From positions 248,001 through 312,000 of the forward strand of contig NZ_JAHYBZ010000008.1 in NCBI RefSeq assembly GCF_019430885.1: DNA of 64,000 nt. Reading direction: 5' to 3'. This DNA comes from Roseomonas alba. GTDB taxonomy: Bacteria; Pseudomonadota; Alphaproteobacteria; Acetobacterales; Acetobacteraceae. Positions 1 to 9,148 of the stretch are shown piece by piece. The notes beneath the pieces were generated by a model that worked only from the letters and a program-made list of their open reading frames with translations, did not search any database and had not been told where the DNA came from. A program made the position numbers and the translations under genes. The number at the start of each line of letters is the position of its first letter. Position 1 is the first letter of the stretch.

Positions 1-252
1 AGGCGCCTGGCAGATATGCAGCACGTGCCGCCCCCCATCGCCGACCGCATGCGGGAAATACTGTTCGAGCGGCCCCTTGCGGGTCTCCAGCACCGCGAGT
101 GCGGCCGGGTTCGGCTCGAAGCCCACGACTTCGGCCAGGCCGGCCCGCAGCAGCCCGGCATAGGGCGGCTCGGCATCGATCGGGTTGGCGCCGATGTCGA
201 CCACCTTCACCCGTGGCGCGATGCCACCGGTCAGATCCTGGAAGGAACGCAT
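1..252 (-). CDS. FkbM family methyltransferase, N-terminal part (runs off the left edge)
   Basis: Only the first 84 codons are in the window; the C-terminal part lies beyond the left edge. The protein opens MRSFQDLTGG, followed by a SAM-binding motif I (VKVVDIGANP, about residues 16-25) and then VVGFEPNP, where the acidic residue should hold the ribose of S-adenosylmethionine. This is the usual start of FkbM-type SAM-dependent methyltransferases, which often O-methylate sugars or glycans; the substrate here is unknown. The ATG at 252 is preceded by an AGGAGG ribosome-binding site 11 nt upstream, which fixes the start. It lies 87 nt after the FAD dehydrogenase stop, on the same strand, so it could be the tail of that operon or a separate unit. 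Confidence 0.7.
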   Translation of the reverse strand, partial: MRSFQDLTGGIAPRVKVVDIGANPIDAEPPYAGLLRAGLAEVVGFEPNPAALAVLETRKGPLEQYFPHAVGDGGRHVLHICQAP

Positions 253-339
253 GCGGGGCTGCCTCCTGCAGCGGAACAACCGATGCAGTGTGCGGGCAGA
301 GCGTTGCGGAATCCTTCACGCCGTTCGGCGCAGCGGCGG

Positions 340-1449
340 TCAGGTCGCGAAGCGTTCGATCCGGAAGGCCTCGAGCGGGATGTCGGTGCGACCGTCCGCC
401 ACAAGCTCCGCCATGATCGCACCGATCCCCGGGCCAAGCTGGAAGCCATGCCCCGAAAAGCCGAAGGCGTGGAACAGGCCCGGCGTGGTGCGGCTGCGCC
501 CGATCACCGGAATGGCGTCCGGCATCTTGCCGTCGATGCCGGACCAGGACCGGATGATCTGCGCGCCGGCCAGGGCCGGCACCAGCTCGACCGCGCGCTG
601 CGTGGCCTCGATCGTCACCTCCGGCAGCGGACGGGACCAGGGAATGGCGGCGTCGTTCTCGCCGTGCCCGCCGCCGAGGATGACGTTGCCGCGCGGGATC
701 TGGCGCAGATAGACGTTGCCGCCGACGACGCCGAGGTTGGGCTCGATGAAGTAGGGCAGCGGTTCCGTCACCGCCATGTTGGGGGACAGCGGGGCGACCG
801 GCACCGACTCCCCGAAGGCTTCCGCGACGGCGCCGCCCCAGAAACCTGCCATGTTGAGCAGCACCGGCGCGGTGAAATCGTCGCCCGCCTTGGTGCGCAG
901 GGTGAAGCGCGCGCCGTCATGCGCATGGGCGACGACTTCCGCATGTTCGCGGATATCCGCGCCGGCGGTGCGCGCGGCATGCGCCAGGGCCGGCGCAAGC
1001 AGGCGTGGATTGGCCGCGCCATCCTCCGGCGCGAAGGAGCCTGCGACGACCTTCGGCCCGAGCCACGGATACTCCCGATGGATCGCGTTCCGTCCGACCA
1101 TGCGCAGCGGCAGATCGTACTGCTTCGCGACATCGAGATAGGCGATAAGATCCGCCTCCTCCGCATCGCTGCGTGCGAGCTTGAGATGGCCGGTGACGGT
1201 GAATTCGGCCTCGGTGCCGACCAGATCCTTCAGGCGCCCCCAGATCTCGCGCGAGCGCCGCGCGATGGGCAGTTCCGCCGGGTGCCGCCCCTGCTGGCGC
1301 ACCCCGCCATAGTTCACGCCCGAGGCCTGGCCACCCACCAGCCCCCGCTCCAGCAGGATCACGCGCAGCCCACGCTGGGCGAGATGCAGCGCCGCCGAGC
1401 AGCCCGCCCCGCCGCCACCCTGGATCAGCACGTCGCAGGTCGTGGTCAT
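340..1449 (-). CDS. FAD-dependent amine/amino acid dehydrogenase, DAO-type subunit (HcnC/opine oxidase B-like)
   Basis: A 369-residue DAO-fold flavoprotein. The N-terminal FAD-binding motif is GGGGAGCSAALHLAQRG, followed by LLERGLVGGQASGVNYGG as in sarcosine and D-amino acid oxidases. It is predicted to oxidise a secondary amine or amino acid and pass electrons to the partner subunits rather than to oxygen. Its ATG overlaps the stop of the preceding FAD/NAD-type subunit by four bases (ATGA). The order 2Fe-2S protein, FAD/NAD subunit, DAO subunit matches hydrogen cyanide synthase (hcnABC), opine oxidases and D-hydroxyproline dehydrogenases. The hydantoinase and peptide-transporter context suggests this subunit oxidises the amino acid released from a cyclic amide such as an N-methylated or proline-like compound; that assignment is inferred. 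Confidence 0.85.
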   Translation of the reverse strand: MTTTCDVLIQGGGGAGCSAALHLAQRGLRVILLERGLVGGQASGVNYGGVRQQGRHPAELPIARRSREIWGRLKDLVGTEAEFTVTGHLKLARSDAEEADLIAYLDVAKQYDLPLRMVGRNAIHREYPWLGPKVVAGSFAPEDGAANPRLLAPALAHAARTAGADIREHAEVVAHAHDGARFTLRTKAGDDFTAPVLLNMAGFWGGAVAEAFGESVPVAPLSPNMAVTEPLPYFIEPNLGVVGGNVYLRQIPRGNVILGGGHGENDAAIPWSRPLPEVTIEATQRAVELVPALAGAQIIRSWSGIDGKMPDAIPVIGRSRTTPGLFHAFGFSGHGFQLGPGIGAIMAELVADGRTDIPLEAFRIERFAT

Positions 1450-2825
1450 GGCGCGGCTCCCGCAACGATGGGGATGGGCTTGACCGGCGGCTGGCCGCGC
1501 AGCCGGCCAATCCGCGGCACCGGCCGGCCAAGCTCGGCGGCGAGGATCTCCGCCGCCGCAGCACCGCAGACGCGGCCCTGGCAACGGCCCATGCCGACGC
1601 GGGTGAAGGCCTTGGCGCGGTTCATCTCGGGCGCCGGGCCGGTCGCGGCTTCGGCGCGCGCTGCGGCGCGGAGTTCACCGGCACGCAGCCCCTCGCAACG
1701 GCATAGGATCGCATCATCGGGCAGGCTGCGCGCGAGATGCGCCGGAAACGGGAAGGCGCGTTCCAGCGCGGCGCGGAAGCGTGCCAGGCCGGCCAGGCGG
1801 CGGTCGAGCGTCACGGTGTCGATCGGGTCGATGCGATGGCCGGCATCCTGCAGCAGCGCCAGCGCCGCACGTGCCCCCGCGAGTTCGGCGACCTCGGCCC
1901 CGCCGATGCCCGCGCCATCCCCGGCCAGATAGATACCGGGAACCGGCGTGCGGCCGGCATCGTCGCGCACGGGCACCCAGTTCGCCTGCACCGCGTCATG
2001 GCGGAAGGGCACGCCGGCGAGATCGGCAAGCTGCGCCTCCGGCTTCAGGCCCCAGCCCATGCCGGCGGCGTCGCATGCCGTGTGCTGTTCGCGACCCCGC
2101 GCGTCGCGCCAGCGCACGCCGGTGACACCCTGCGCATCACCCTCGATCGCCAGTGGGGTGATGCCTTCGACCATCGGAATGCCGTGCCGCTTCAGCCAGG
2201 CGGTGTAGTAGAGGCCTTTGGCGAAGGTCGCCCCGCCCAGCAACAGGCCGGGTGCCGCGCGCGCCTTGGTGGCGAAGGGCGTGGTGTCGAGCACCGCCGC
2301 CACCTCCGCCCCGGCCTTCGCATATTGGTAAGCGACCAGCACCAGCAGCGGCCCGGTGCCGAGGAACACCACGCGCCGCCCGATGCCGCAGCCCTGCGCC
2401 TTCAGAGCGATCTGAGCGGCGCCCAGCGTCGTGACGCCGGGCAGTGTCCAGCCCGGCACGGGGATGACGCGATCCATCGCGCCGGTGCAGAGGATCGCGG
2501 CGTCGAAATCGATCCGCTGCTGCGCCCCGCGGTGCAGCGCCTGCATCTGCTTCGCGCCAGCGCGTATGTGCCAGACCAGGGTTTCCGGCCGCCAGTCGGT
2601 GCGCGGCTTCAGCGCGTCCAGCGTGTCGTGGATCGCCGTGGCGCGCTTCGCCTCGAAGCCATAGAGCGTGCGTGCATCGCGCGCGAGCGGGGCCGGCGGG
2701 CGCTGGTAGATGCGGCCGCCGCCATCCGGGGCCTCGTCCATCCAGACCGGCGAAAGACCGGCCGCCACCAGACGTTCCACGGCGCGCACCCCGGCGGGGC
2801 CGGCGCCGACCACCGCGACCTTCAT
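1446..2825 (-). CDS. FAD/NAD(P)-binding dehydrogenase subunit with BFD-like [2Fe-2S] domain (HcnB/opine oxidase A-like)
   Basis: A 459-residue protein. It starts with a Rossmann motif, VAVVGAGPAGVRAVERLV, and has a second nucleotide-binding stretch, VVFLGTGPLLVLVA, near residue 153. The sequence GIYLAGDGAGIGG near 297-309 is the usual FAD-contact motif. The C-terminal domain carries four cysteines (C375, C377, C415, C420; ILCRCEG and GRCQGRVC) arranged as in bacterioferritin-associated-ferredoxin-like [2Fe-2S] domains of this family. It is the electron-transfer/alpha subunit of the heterotrimeric dehydrogenase and overlaps both neighbours by four bases. The chosen ATG at 2825 directly precedes the Rossmann motif and sits in the four-base overlap. 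Confidence 0.88.
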   Translation of the reverse strand: MKVAVVGAGPAGVRAVERLVAAGLSPVWMDEAPDGGGRIYQRPPAPLARDARTLYGFEAKRATAIHDTLDALKPRTDWRPETLVWHIRAGAKQMQALHRGAQQRIDFDAAILCTGAMDRVIPVPGWTLPGVTTLGAAQIALKAQGCGIGRRVVFLGTGPLLVLVAYQYAKAGAEVAAVLDTTPFATKARAAPGLLLGGATFAKGLYYTAWLKRHGIPMVEGITPLAIEGDAQGVTGVRWRDARGREQHTACDAAGMGWGLKPEAQLADLAGVPFRHDAVQANWVPVRDDAGRTPVPGIYLAGDGAGIGGAEVAELAGARAALALLQDAGHRIDPIDTVTLDRRLAGLARFRAALERAFPFPAHLARSLPDDAILCRCEGLRAGELRAAARAEAATGPAPEMNRAKAFTRVGMGRCQGRVCGAAAAEILAAELGRPVPRIGRLRGQPPVKPIPIVAGAAP

Positions 2826-3097
2826 CCGCGCCGCACCTCCATCCCATCCTCGGCGAGCGTCGCGCAGGCACGCACCCGGCCGAGACCTTCCACCACCACC
2901 CAGCAATCCTGGCAGGCCGCCATCAGGCAGAAGCCCGCGCGCGGACCGTCGCCGAATTCGGAGTTCCGCAGATGGCCTGCGTCGGCGGCGAGCAGCGCCG
3001 TCAACAGCGTATCGCCCTGCAGCGCCTCGATCGGCGCGCCTTCCAGTGTCAGGGCAATGCGCGGGCGGGAAGCGTCGCGCAGGCGAACCAGTTTCAC
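2822..3097 (-). CDS. Small [2Fe-2S] subunit of the amine dehydrogenase (HcnA-like, Fer2_4)
   Basis: A 91-residue ferredoxin-like protein with cysteines at 57, 62, 65 and 78 (C-x4-C-x2-C-x12-C; FCLMAACQDC). This is the plant-type [2Fe-2S] pattern of the small subunit in HcnABC, opine oxidase and sarcosine-oxidase-alpha-like systems. It should bind one cluster and relay electrons inside the complex. The gene overlaps the SDR gene upstream (stop at 3094) and the FAD/NAD subunit downstream (start at 2825) by four bases each, so the three subunits are almost certainly made together. There is no signal peptide, so the complex is probably cytoplasmic or peripherally attached to the inner membrane. 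Confidence 0.87.
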   Translation of the reverse strand: MKLVRLRDASRPRIALTLEGAPIEALQGDTLLTALLAADAGHLRNSEFGDGPRAGFCLMAACQDCWVVVEGLGRVRACATLAEDGMEVRRG

Positions 3098-3789
3098 AGC
3101 GTATCCTCGTGCCGGCAGTTCACCAGCAGTTCCGCCACGGTGGCGTTGTTGGGCAGGCGCAGGACGGCTTCGATCAGGGCGGCGAGATCCTCGGGGCGCG
3201 ACATGGACTCACGCGAGACCTTCGTGACGTGGGACGTCATGTCAGTATCGACGAAGCCGGGGCAGACCGCGGTGGCGCGGATGCCGTGCTCCCAGCCCTG
3301 GCGGCGCACTTCCTGCGTCAGGGCCATCACGGCGAATTTGCTCATCGCATAGCCGAGATTGTCGTTGCGCACGCGCTTGCCGGACAGCGAGGAGATGTTC
3401 ACCACCCGCCCCTCACCCGCCGCGATCAGATGCGGCCAGGCGGCGCGAATGACGCGCATGGGGCCCTTCGCATTCACCGTCCACATGGCGTCGAAATTCG
3501 CCTCATCGGCATCGAGCATCGTCGCGCGCGGATTGATGCCGGCAGCATTCACCAGCGCATCGATGCGGCCGTGGCGCGCCATGGTGGCGGCGACCCAGGA
3601 ATCCGCGCTGCCGGGCGTCGCGGCCTCGAAGGCATGGCCGGTCAGGCGATCATGCTGCGGCAGGCGCGACGGATCGCGCACGCCGGCACTGATCGTGTAG
3701 CCGGCGGCGATCAGGCGCTCGGTGACGGCGCGGCCGATCCCGCGTGTCGCGCCGGAAACCATGGCCACACGGCCGGCGGGGTCCATCAT
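3094..3789 (-). CDS. SDR family NAD(P)-dependent oxidoreductase
   Basis: A 231-residue classical short-chain dehydrogenase. The cofactor motif is SGATRGIG (residues 12-19), NAAG lies at 81-84, and the catalytic Ser-Tyr-Lys set is S134 in NISS, Y147 and K151 (YAMSK). PGFVDTDM follows in its usual place. The substrate cannot be read from sequence. Its position between the ABC transporter and the amine dehydrogenase suggests it handles a ketone or imine formed in the same catabolic route. The ATG at 3789 overlaps the stop of the upstream ATPase gene (ATGA), which favours that first methionine over the second one immediately after it. Confidence 0.88.
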   Translation of the reverse strand: MMDPAGRVAMVSGATRGIGRAVTERLIAAGYTISAGVRDPSRLPQHDRLTGHAFEAATPGSADSWVAATMARHGRIDALVNAAGINPRATMLDADEANFDAMWTVNAKGPMRVIRAAWPHLIAAGEGRVVNISSLSGKRVRNDNLGYAMSKFAVMALTQEVRRQGWEHGIRATAVCPGFVDTDMTSHVTKVSRESMSRPEDLAALIEAVLRLPNNATVAELLVNCRHEDTL

Positions 3790-4763
3790 GCGGCAATCTC
3801 CTCGGCCCGGCGGCAGGCGATCTGGCGGCCATCCGCGCCCGGCAAGGGCCGCAGCACGGGGATGGATTCGGCGCAGGCGGGCTGCGCCATCGGGCAGCGC
3901 GTGCGGAAGACGCAGCCGGAAGGCGGGCGCGCGATGCTCGGCACCTCACCGGCCAGAGGCGCGGTCATGGCGCGATGATGCATGGACGGCGTCGCCGCCA
4001 GCAGCGCCCGCGTATAGGGATGCGCCGGGGCGCGGAAGATCTCCGCGGCCGGACCTTCCTCCATCACCAGGCCGAGATACATCACCACCACGCGGTCGCA
4101 GAGATGTCGCACCACATGCAGGTCGTGGCTGATGAACATCAGCGCGAGGCCCAGCTCCGCCCGCAGATCCGCGAGCAGGTTCACCACCTGCGCCTGGATG
4201 GAGACGTCGAGCGCGGAGACCGGCTCATCCGCCACGATGAAGTCCGGCCGTGTCGCGAGCGCCCGCGCGATGGCGATGCGCTGCCGCTGCCCGCCTGAGA
4301 ATTCATGCGGCAGGCGTTGCGCATGGGTGGGATCGAGCCCGACCTGCCGCAACAGCGCGGCGACTCGCTCGGCCGCCTCGGCGCCCTGGGCTATGCCGTG
4401 GATCGCCATGCCGTCGGCGATCTGTGCGCCGACGGACCGTCGCGGATCGAGGCTGCCATAGGGGTCCTGGAAGACCATCTGCATGCGCCGGCGCAGGGCG
4501 CGCAGCTCGGCCCCGCCCATGGTGGCGAGGTCACGGTCCTCGAACAGCACGCGCCCGCCGGACGGGGCCATGAGGCGCAGCATGACGCGGCCGAGGGTGC
4601 TCTTGCCGCAGCCGGATTCGCCGACGACACCGACCGCCTCGCCGCGATTCACGGCGATGTCGACGCCGCGCAGCGCCAGCATCGGCACGCCGCGGCCAAG
4701 GAAGCCGCCGCGGCGATGGAAAATGCGGGTCAGGCCCTCCCCGCGGATCAGCGGCGCAATCAT
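3786..4763 (-). CDS. Peptide/nickel-type ABC transporter ATP-binding protein (DppF/OppF-like)
   Basis: A 325-residue ATPase subunit. Walker A is GESGCGKS (residues 48-55), the ABC signature is FSGGQRQR, and Walker B reads FIVADEPVSALD. The C-terminal oligopeptide-transporter extension has the cysteine pattern CVFRTRCPMAQPAC that occurs in DppD/DppF ATPases. It powers the importer encoded by the three genes upstream. It starts with ATG at 4763, four bases inside the end of the fused permease-ATPase gene, and ends four bases inside the SDR gene. Confidence 0.92.
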   Translation of the reverse strand: MIAPLIRGEGLTRIFHRRGGFLGRGVPMLALRGVDIAVNRGEAVGVVGESGCGKSTLGRVMLRLMAPSGGRVLFEDRDLATMGGAELRALRRRMQMVFQDPYGSLDPRRSVGAQIADGMAIHGIAQGAEAAERVAALLRQVGLDPTHAQRLPHEFSGGQRQRIAIARALATRPDFIVADEPVSALDVSIQAQVVNLLADLRAELGLALMFISHDLHVVRHLCDRVVVMYLGLVMEEGPAAEIFRAPAHPYTRALLAATPSMHHRAMTAPLAGEVPSIARPPSGCVFRTRCPMAQPACAESIPVLRPLPGADGRQIACRRAEEIAA

Positions 4764-6613
4764 GCCACCTCCTTCCAGCGGCGGCAGCGCGCGGCGCGGC
4801 GGGGACCGGTTTCCTCCATCGCCGGTGCGGCGGCGGTGCAGGCCGGTTCGGCCATGGCGCAGCGCGGGGCGAAGCGGCAACCGGACGGCATGGCCCAGGG
4901 CTGCGGCACGGCGCCGGGAATGGCCGACAGGCGTTCCGCATCGCCCTCCGGCGTGCTTTCGATCAGCGCGGCGGTATAGGGGTGGCGCGGGGCGGCGAAG
5001 ACCTCGGCGGCGGGGCCTTCCTCGACGACCTCGCCGGCATACATCACGGCGACGCGGTCCGCGATCTCGGCCACCACGGCGAGGTTGTGGGTCACGAAGA
5101 CCATGCCCATGCCGCCCTCGGCCCGCTTCAGCTCCGCGAGCAGCGTGAGGATCTGCGCCTGCACCGTGACGTCCAGCGCGGTGGTCGGCTCATCGGCCAG
5201 CAGCAGGCGCGGATGGTTGGCGATGGCGGCCGCGATCATCGCGCGCTGGCGCTGGCCGCCGGAAAGCTCATGCGGATAGGCGACGGCGGCGCGCTCGGGA
5301 TCGGGCAGGCCGACCTGGCGCAGCAGAGTGACGACGCGGTCGCGGATGCCGTCCGTCACGCCATGCGCGCGCAGGCTCTCGCCCACCTGGGCGCCGACGC
5401 GCAGCAGCGGATTCAGGCTGGAGGACGGATCCTGGAAGATCATCGCCATGTCGCGGCCGCGCATCGCGCGCAGCTCGGGTTCAGGCAGCCGCAGCAGGTC
5501 GCGTGGCGTGCCATCCCGCCCGGCGAGCATGATGCGGCCGGCGACCGGCCTCACCGCCGCCGGCAGCAGGCCCATGATGGCGAGGCCCGTCAGCGTCTTG
5601 CCCGATCCGCTCTCGCCCACGATGGCGAGCGTCTCGCCCGGCGCCAAGGTGAAGCCGACATCGCGCACCACAGTCACCGGCCCCTTCGGACCCGGCACCT
5701 GCAAGGTCAGGCCCTCGACCGAAAGCAAGGCGGGCGTGGCCGGCGTTTGCGGAGCCGGCGGGAGCGCCAGGACGCGTCCGAGGAAGCCGGGCTTGCCCGA
5801 GGCCCGCCCGCGCGGATCGAGCGCATCGCGTAGCCGGTCGCAGAACAGGTTCAGCACCAGCACCGTGCCGGTCAGCGCGAGGCACGGCCAGAACAGCAGC
5901 AGTGGCGCCTGCTCCATCGCCGAACGCGCGCCGCGGATCATCAGCCCCCAGGACGGCGAAGGCGGCACCACGCCGAGGCCGAGGAAGGACAGCCCGCTTT
6001 CCAGCAGCATCGCCGCCGCGACGGTCAGCGAGAACTGCACGATCAGCGGCGGCGCGATGTTCGGCAGCAGGGTGCGCGCCAGGATGCGCGCAGTGGGCGC
6101 GCCCAGCGCCTGCTGCGCCGTGACGTAGTCCAGCGCCCGGGCCGACAGCGTCTCGGCATAGGCGACGCGGGCGAAGCCCGGCGCGAAGAGGATGGCGAGC
6201 GACAACACCAGCGTCGCCGCGCCCGGCCCGAGTAGCGTCACCACCAGCAGCGCCAGCAGCAGCGGCGGGAAGCAGAGCACGATCTCCGAGGCGCGGACCG
6301 TCAGCAGTTCGACGACGCCGCGGAAATAGCCGCCGAGCAGGCCGAGCAGCGTGCCGGCCACCGCCGCCGCCGCGGCCGCGGCAAAGGCAACGGATAGCGA
6401 CACCCGCGCGCCCCAGATGATGCGCGACAGCACGTCACGCCCATACTCGTCCTGTCCCAGCCAATGCAGGGCGGAAGGCCCAGTCAGGCGGCTCGCCACA
6501 TCCTGCCGAACCGGATCGGTCAGCGGCAGGATCGGCGCGGCGACCGCCAGCGCGATGATGGCCAGCGCCAGCACGCCCGGCAGGATCAGGGGGCGAATCT
6601 TCGCGCGCCGCAT
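4760..6613 (-). CDS. Fused ABC transporter permease (DppC-like) and ATP-binding protein (DppD-like)
   Basis: A 617-residue fusion. Residues 1 to about 270 form a DppC-type permease: an N-terminal membrane helix, the [19 protein letters not shown] entry motif near 52-70, further helices, and an EAA loop around 165-185. After a short proline/alanine linker, an ATPase domain starts near residue 297 with Walker A GESGSGKT (333-340), signature LSGGQRQR and Walker [13 protein letters not shown]. The cysteine-rich DppD tail ends the protein. The two parts are normally separate genes; here the frame runs through with no stop. The start at 6613 overlaps the DppB-like gene by one base (ATGA context). 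Such permease-ATPase fusions are known in some proteobacterial dipeptide transporters. Confidence 0.9.
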   Translation of the reverse strand: MRRAKIRPLILPGVLALAIIALAVAAPILPLTDPVRQDVASRLTGPSALHWLGQDEYGRDVLSRIIWGARVSLSVAFAAAAAAAVAGTLLGLLGGYFRGVVELLTVRASEIVLCFPPLLLALLVVTLLGPGAATLVLSLAILFAPGFARVAYAETLSARALDYVTAQQALGAPTARILARTLLPNIAPPLIVQFSLTVAAAMLLESGLSFLGLGVVPPSPSWGLMIRGARSAMEQAPLLLFWPCLALTGTVLVLNLFCDRLRDALDPRGRASGKPGFLGRVLALPPAPQTPATPALLSVEGLTLQVPGPKGPVTVVRDVGFTLAPGETLAIVGESGSGKTLTGLAIMGLLPAAVRPVAGRIMLAGRDGTPRDLLRLPEPELRAMRGRDMAMIFQDPSSSLNPLLRVGAQVGESLRAHGVTDGIRDRVVTLLRQVGLPDPERAAVAYPHELSGGQRQRAMIAAAIANHPRLLLADEPTTALDVTVQAQILTLLAELKRAEGGMGMVFVTHNLAVVAEIADRVAVMYAGEVVEEGPAAEVFAAPRHPYTAALIESTPEGDAERLSAIPGAVPQPWAMPSGCRFAPRCAMAEPACTAAAPAMEETGPRRAARCRRWKEVA

Positions 6614-7566
6614 CAGCCGTGCCGCACGCGCGGGTCGATCACCGCGTAGAGCAGATCGACCAGGAAGTTCAGCAGCACGAAGAGCGCGGAGATGACGAGC
6701 ACGATGCCCATCACTTCCGGGTAGTCGCGCGCCTCGACGGAGCGCACCAGGTAGCCGGACAGGCCGGGCCAGTTGAATACGAACTCGACCAGCACCGTGC
6801 CGCCCAGCAGCGAGCCGAGATGCAGCGCAACCACCGTGACGACCGGCGTCAGCGCATTGCGCAGCACATGCCGGCGGATGATGGTGGCCGGCGCCACGCC
6901 GCGCGCCTGGGCGGCACGGACATGCTCCCGCTCCAGCACCTCCAGCACCGAGGAGCGCATGACGCGGAACACCACCGCACCTAGACCGACCGCAATCGTC
7001 CCGGCCGGCATCATCAGCAGCAACATGTGCCGCGCCGGGTCGCGCGCGAAGGGCACGTAGCCGCCCGCCGGGACCAGCTTGAGCTGCTGCGCCAGAACCA
7101 GCACCGTCAGCGTACCCACGACGAAGACGGGAATGGACAGGGCCAGGCCCGCCGCGGCCGAGAACACGCGGTCCAGCGCCCCGCCGGCACGCAGCGCCGC
7201 TGCGACACCAAGCGGCACGCCGAACACCACCGAGATCAGCCCTGCCATGCCCACCAGTTCCAGGGTGCGTGGCAGGCGCAGCGCGATCTCGTCCACGATG
7301 GGATGGTCGTCCTGGAGCGCCAGGCCGAAATCCCCCTGCAGCAATCCGCCGAGATAACTCACATATTGCTGCCATAGCGGCAGGTTCAGCCCCAGCCGTT
7401 CGCGCAGTTCCTCCACCGCCGCCGGATCCGGCGCGATGCCGCCCTGGGAGAGCAGCAGCTCCGCCGGATCGCCCGGGATCAGATGGATCACCAGGAAGAC
7501 CAGCGAAGCCACCGCCCAGACCAGGCCCACCGATATGACAAGCCGGCGCGCGACGAAGGCGAGCAC
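6613..7566 (-). CDS. Peptide/nickel-type ABC transporter permease (DppB-like)
   Basis: A 317-residue integral membrane protein with about six helices. It has the DppB N-terminal pattern (IHLIPGDPAELLL near residues 27-39) and a cytoplasmic EAA-like loop (EVLEREHVRAAQARGV near 209-224). It pairs with the permease half of the downstream fusion to form the channel. The ATG at 7566 lies only four bases after the stop of the binding-protein gene, so the two are co-translated or nearly so. Confidence 0.92.
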   Translation of the reverse strand: MLAFVARRLVISVGLVWAVASLVFLVIHLIPGDPAELLLSQGGIAPDPAAVEELRERLGLNLPLWQQYVSYLGGLLQGDFGLALQDDHPIVDEIALRLPRTLELVGMAGLISVVFGVPLGVAAALRAGGALDRVFSAAAGLALSIPVFVVGTLTVLVLAQQLKLVPAGGYVPFARDPARHMLLLMMPAGTIAVGLGAVVFRVMRSSVLEVLEREHVRAAQARGVAPATIIRRHVLRNALTPVVTVVALHLGSLLGGTVLVEFVFNWPGLSGYLVRSVEARDYPEVMGIVLVISALFVLLNFLVDLLYAVIDPRVRHG

Positions 7567-7570
7567 CGGC

Positions 7571-9100
7571 TCAGGCCACTTCAGTCGTCTCGAAGGTCAG
7601 GCCCGAATAGAAGGTCAACGCGCCGGGCAGGTTCCTGAAGCCGGTCACCGCCTTGCGCATGGCGTAGCCCTGGCTGCGCCAGGTCAGGCCGACCATCGGA
7701 ACCTGCTCGATCGCAACACCTTCCATCTCGCGATAGATGGCCTTGCGCTTCGTATCGTCGAATTCGGCGCGGCCCGCGGCGAGGAGTTCCGTGATGCGAT
7801 CGATCTTCAGCCCATAGGACCGCACATAGGAGGGCGCGAGCGACCCATCGATGAAGTTCGCGATGCCGTCCGGATCGTTGCTGTCGGCGGCGGTGCCCAT
7901 CACCGCGAGCTCATATTGGCCGCGATTGCCGATCGCGACACGCGTCGCCCAGTCGGGCATGTTCAGCTCGGCGCGGATGCCGACCGCTGCGAGGTGCTGC
8001 TGCACCACCTCGGCCGTGTCCTTGTGCATGCCGTACTGCGCGGTCGACAGCAGCGAGCAGGACACGCCATTCGCATGCCCGGCCTCGGCCAGCAGGCGCT
8101 TCGACAGCTCCGGGTCGTACTTCCAGCCATCCTTGTATTCGGGGTTGTAGAAGGGGCTGGATTCGGCAATGGGGAGTTGCTGGAGCGGCGACCCACGGCC
8201 GAAGAAGGCCGCGCGCACCAGATCCTCTCGCTTGATGGCGTGCGCGACCGCCTTGCGGACCTTCGGATCGTTGAAAGGCGGCCGGCCGCCATTGAAGACC
8301 AGGAACATGAAGGCGCCGTCGACCGTGTCGAGGCTGAGCGCCGGATCAGCGGTGATCGCATCCATCGACTGCCAGGGCACGTACTCGATCAGGTCGACAT
8401 CGCCCGAGCGCAGCGCCGCGACGCGCAGGTTCTCGTCGGCATAGGCGATGGCCTTCAGCTTCTTCAGCTTCGGCAGGCCGGCGCGGTGGAAGCCCGTGAA
8501 GGGTTCGAATTCCAGCGAGACCCCGCGTTCCTGCGCCTTCAGGATGAAGGGCCCGGCACCGACGAACTGGCCGCGCGGCGAGTTCCGCGAGATGATCGGC
8601 AGGTGGTAGGACGCCATCATCACCGGCAGCGTCGCCACGGGGGCCTTGAGGAAGATGCGCACCGTGCGGTCATCGGGCGTCTCGACACGTTCCACACCCT
8701 GCATCTCGGCGCGGAAATAGGCGGTCGAGCGCTCCGCGGCGATCTGCTCGATGGTCCACTTCACGTCGGCGGAGGTGACTTTCTCGCCGTTCTGGAAGCG
8801 GGCATCGCGCAGCTTGAATTCCCAGCCCTGGGTGCCGATGGGCTGCCAGGATTCCGCGAGCTCACCGCGCAGCGCGCCGTCCGGACCGTAGGAGGTGAGG
8901 CCGCGATACATCAGCAGCTTCATCGTGGCCGCGGCGGTGCCGGTGTTCTGCCAGGGCTGGATGCTGGGCGGGAAGCTCGACAGGCCGAAGGTGAGCTCCC
9001 CCGGCGTCGCGGCGCGGGCGCCGGGCATGCGGAGGAAAGGCAGCATCCCGGCGGAGGCTGCGCCGGCCAGCATGGCGCGGCGGGTGGCAATCGGTCCCAT
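7571..9100 (-). CDS. ABC transporter substrate-binding protein, peptide/nickel family (SBP family 5), Tat signal
   Basis: A 509-residue periplasmic binding protein. The N-terminus, ATRRAMLAGAASAG followed by ARAATPG, looks like a twin-arginine signal with cleavage near AxA. Mature-domain family 5 features include LAESWQP and FHRAGLPKLKKLKAIAY. The ATG is preceded by AGGAGAG. It is the first transporter gene, 48 nt after hyuB, and feeds the DppB / DppCD-fusion / DppF importer that follows directly. Given the hydantoinase and amine dehydrogenase around it, the ligand is more likely a cyclic amide, N-substituted amino acid or opine-like compound than a peptide; this is inference. Confidence 0.9.
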   Translation of the reverse strand: MGPIATRRAMLAGAASAGMLPFLRMPGARAATPGELTFGLSSFPPSIQPWQNTGTAAATMKLLMYRGLTSYGPDGALRGELAESWQPIGTQGWEFKLRDARFQNGEKVTSADVKWTIEQIAAERSTAYFRAEMQGVERVETPDDRTVRIFLKAPVATLPVMMASYHLPIISRNSPRGQFVGAGPFILKAQERGVSLEFEPFTGFHRAGLPKLKKLKAIAYADENLRVAALRSGDVDLIEYVPWQSMDAITADPALSLDTVDGAFMFLVFNGGRPPFNDPKVRKAVAHAIKREDLVRAAFFGRGSPLQQLPIAESSPFYNPEYKDGWKYDPELSKRLLAEAGHANGVSCSLLSTAQYGMHKDTAEVVQQHLAAVGIRAELNMPDWATRVAIGNRGQYELAVMGTAADSNDPDGIANFIDGSLAPSYVRSYGLKIDRITELLAAGRAEFDDTKRKAIYREMEGVAIEQVPMVGLTWRSQGYAMRKAVTGFRNLPGALTFYSGLTFETTEVA

Positions 9101-9148
9101 GCATCACTCTCCTTCTTGCATTTGCCCAGACGTGACGAGACTCAAGGA

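Noticed and set aside
340..3097. A hydrogen cyanide synthase operon (hcnABC)
   Set aside because: The subunit architecture matches, but opine and hydroxyproline dehydrogenases have the same design and the operon context is transport and hydantoinase genes; cyanide production cannot be claimed from sequence.
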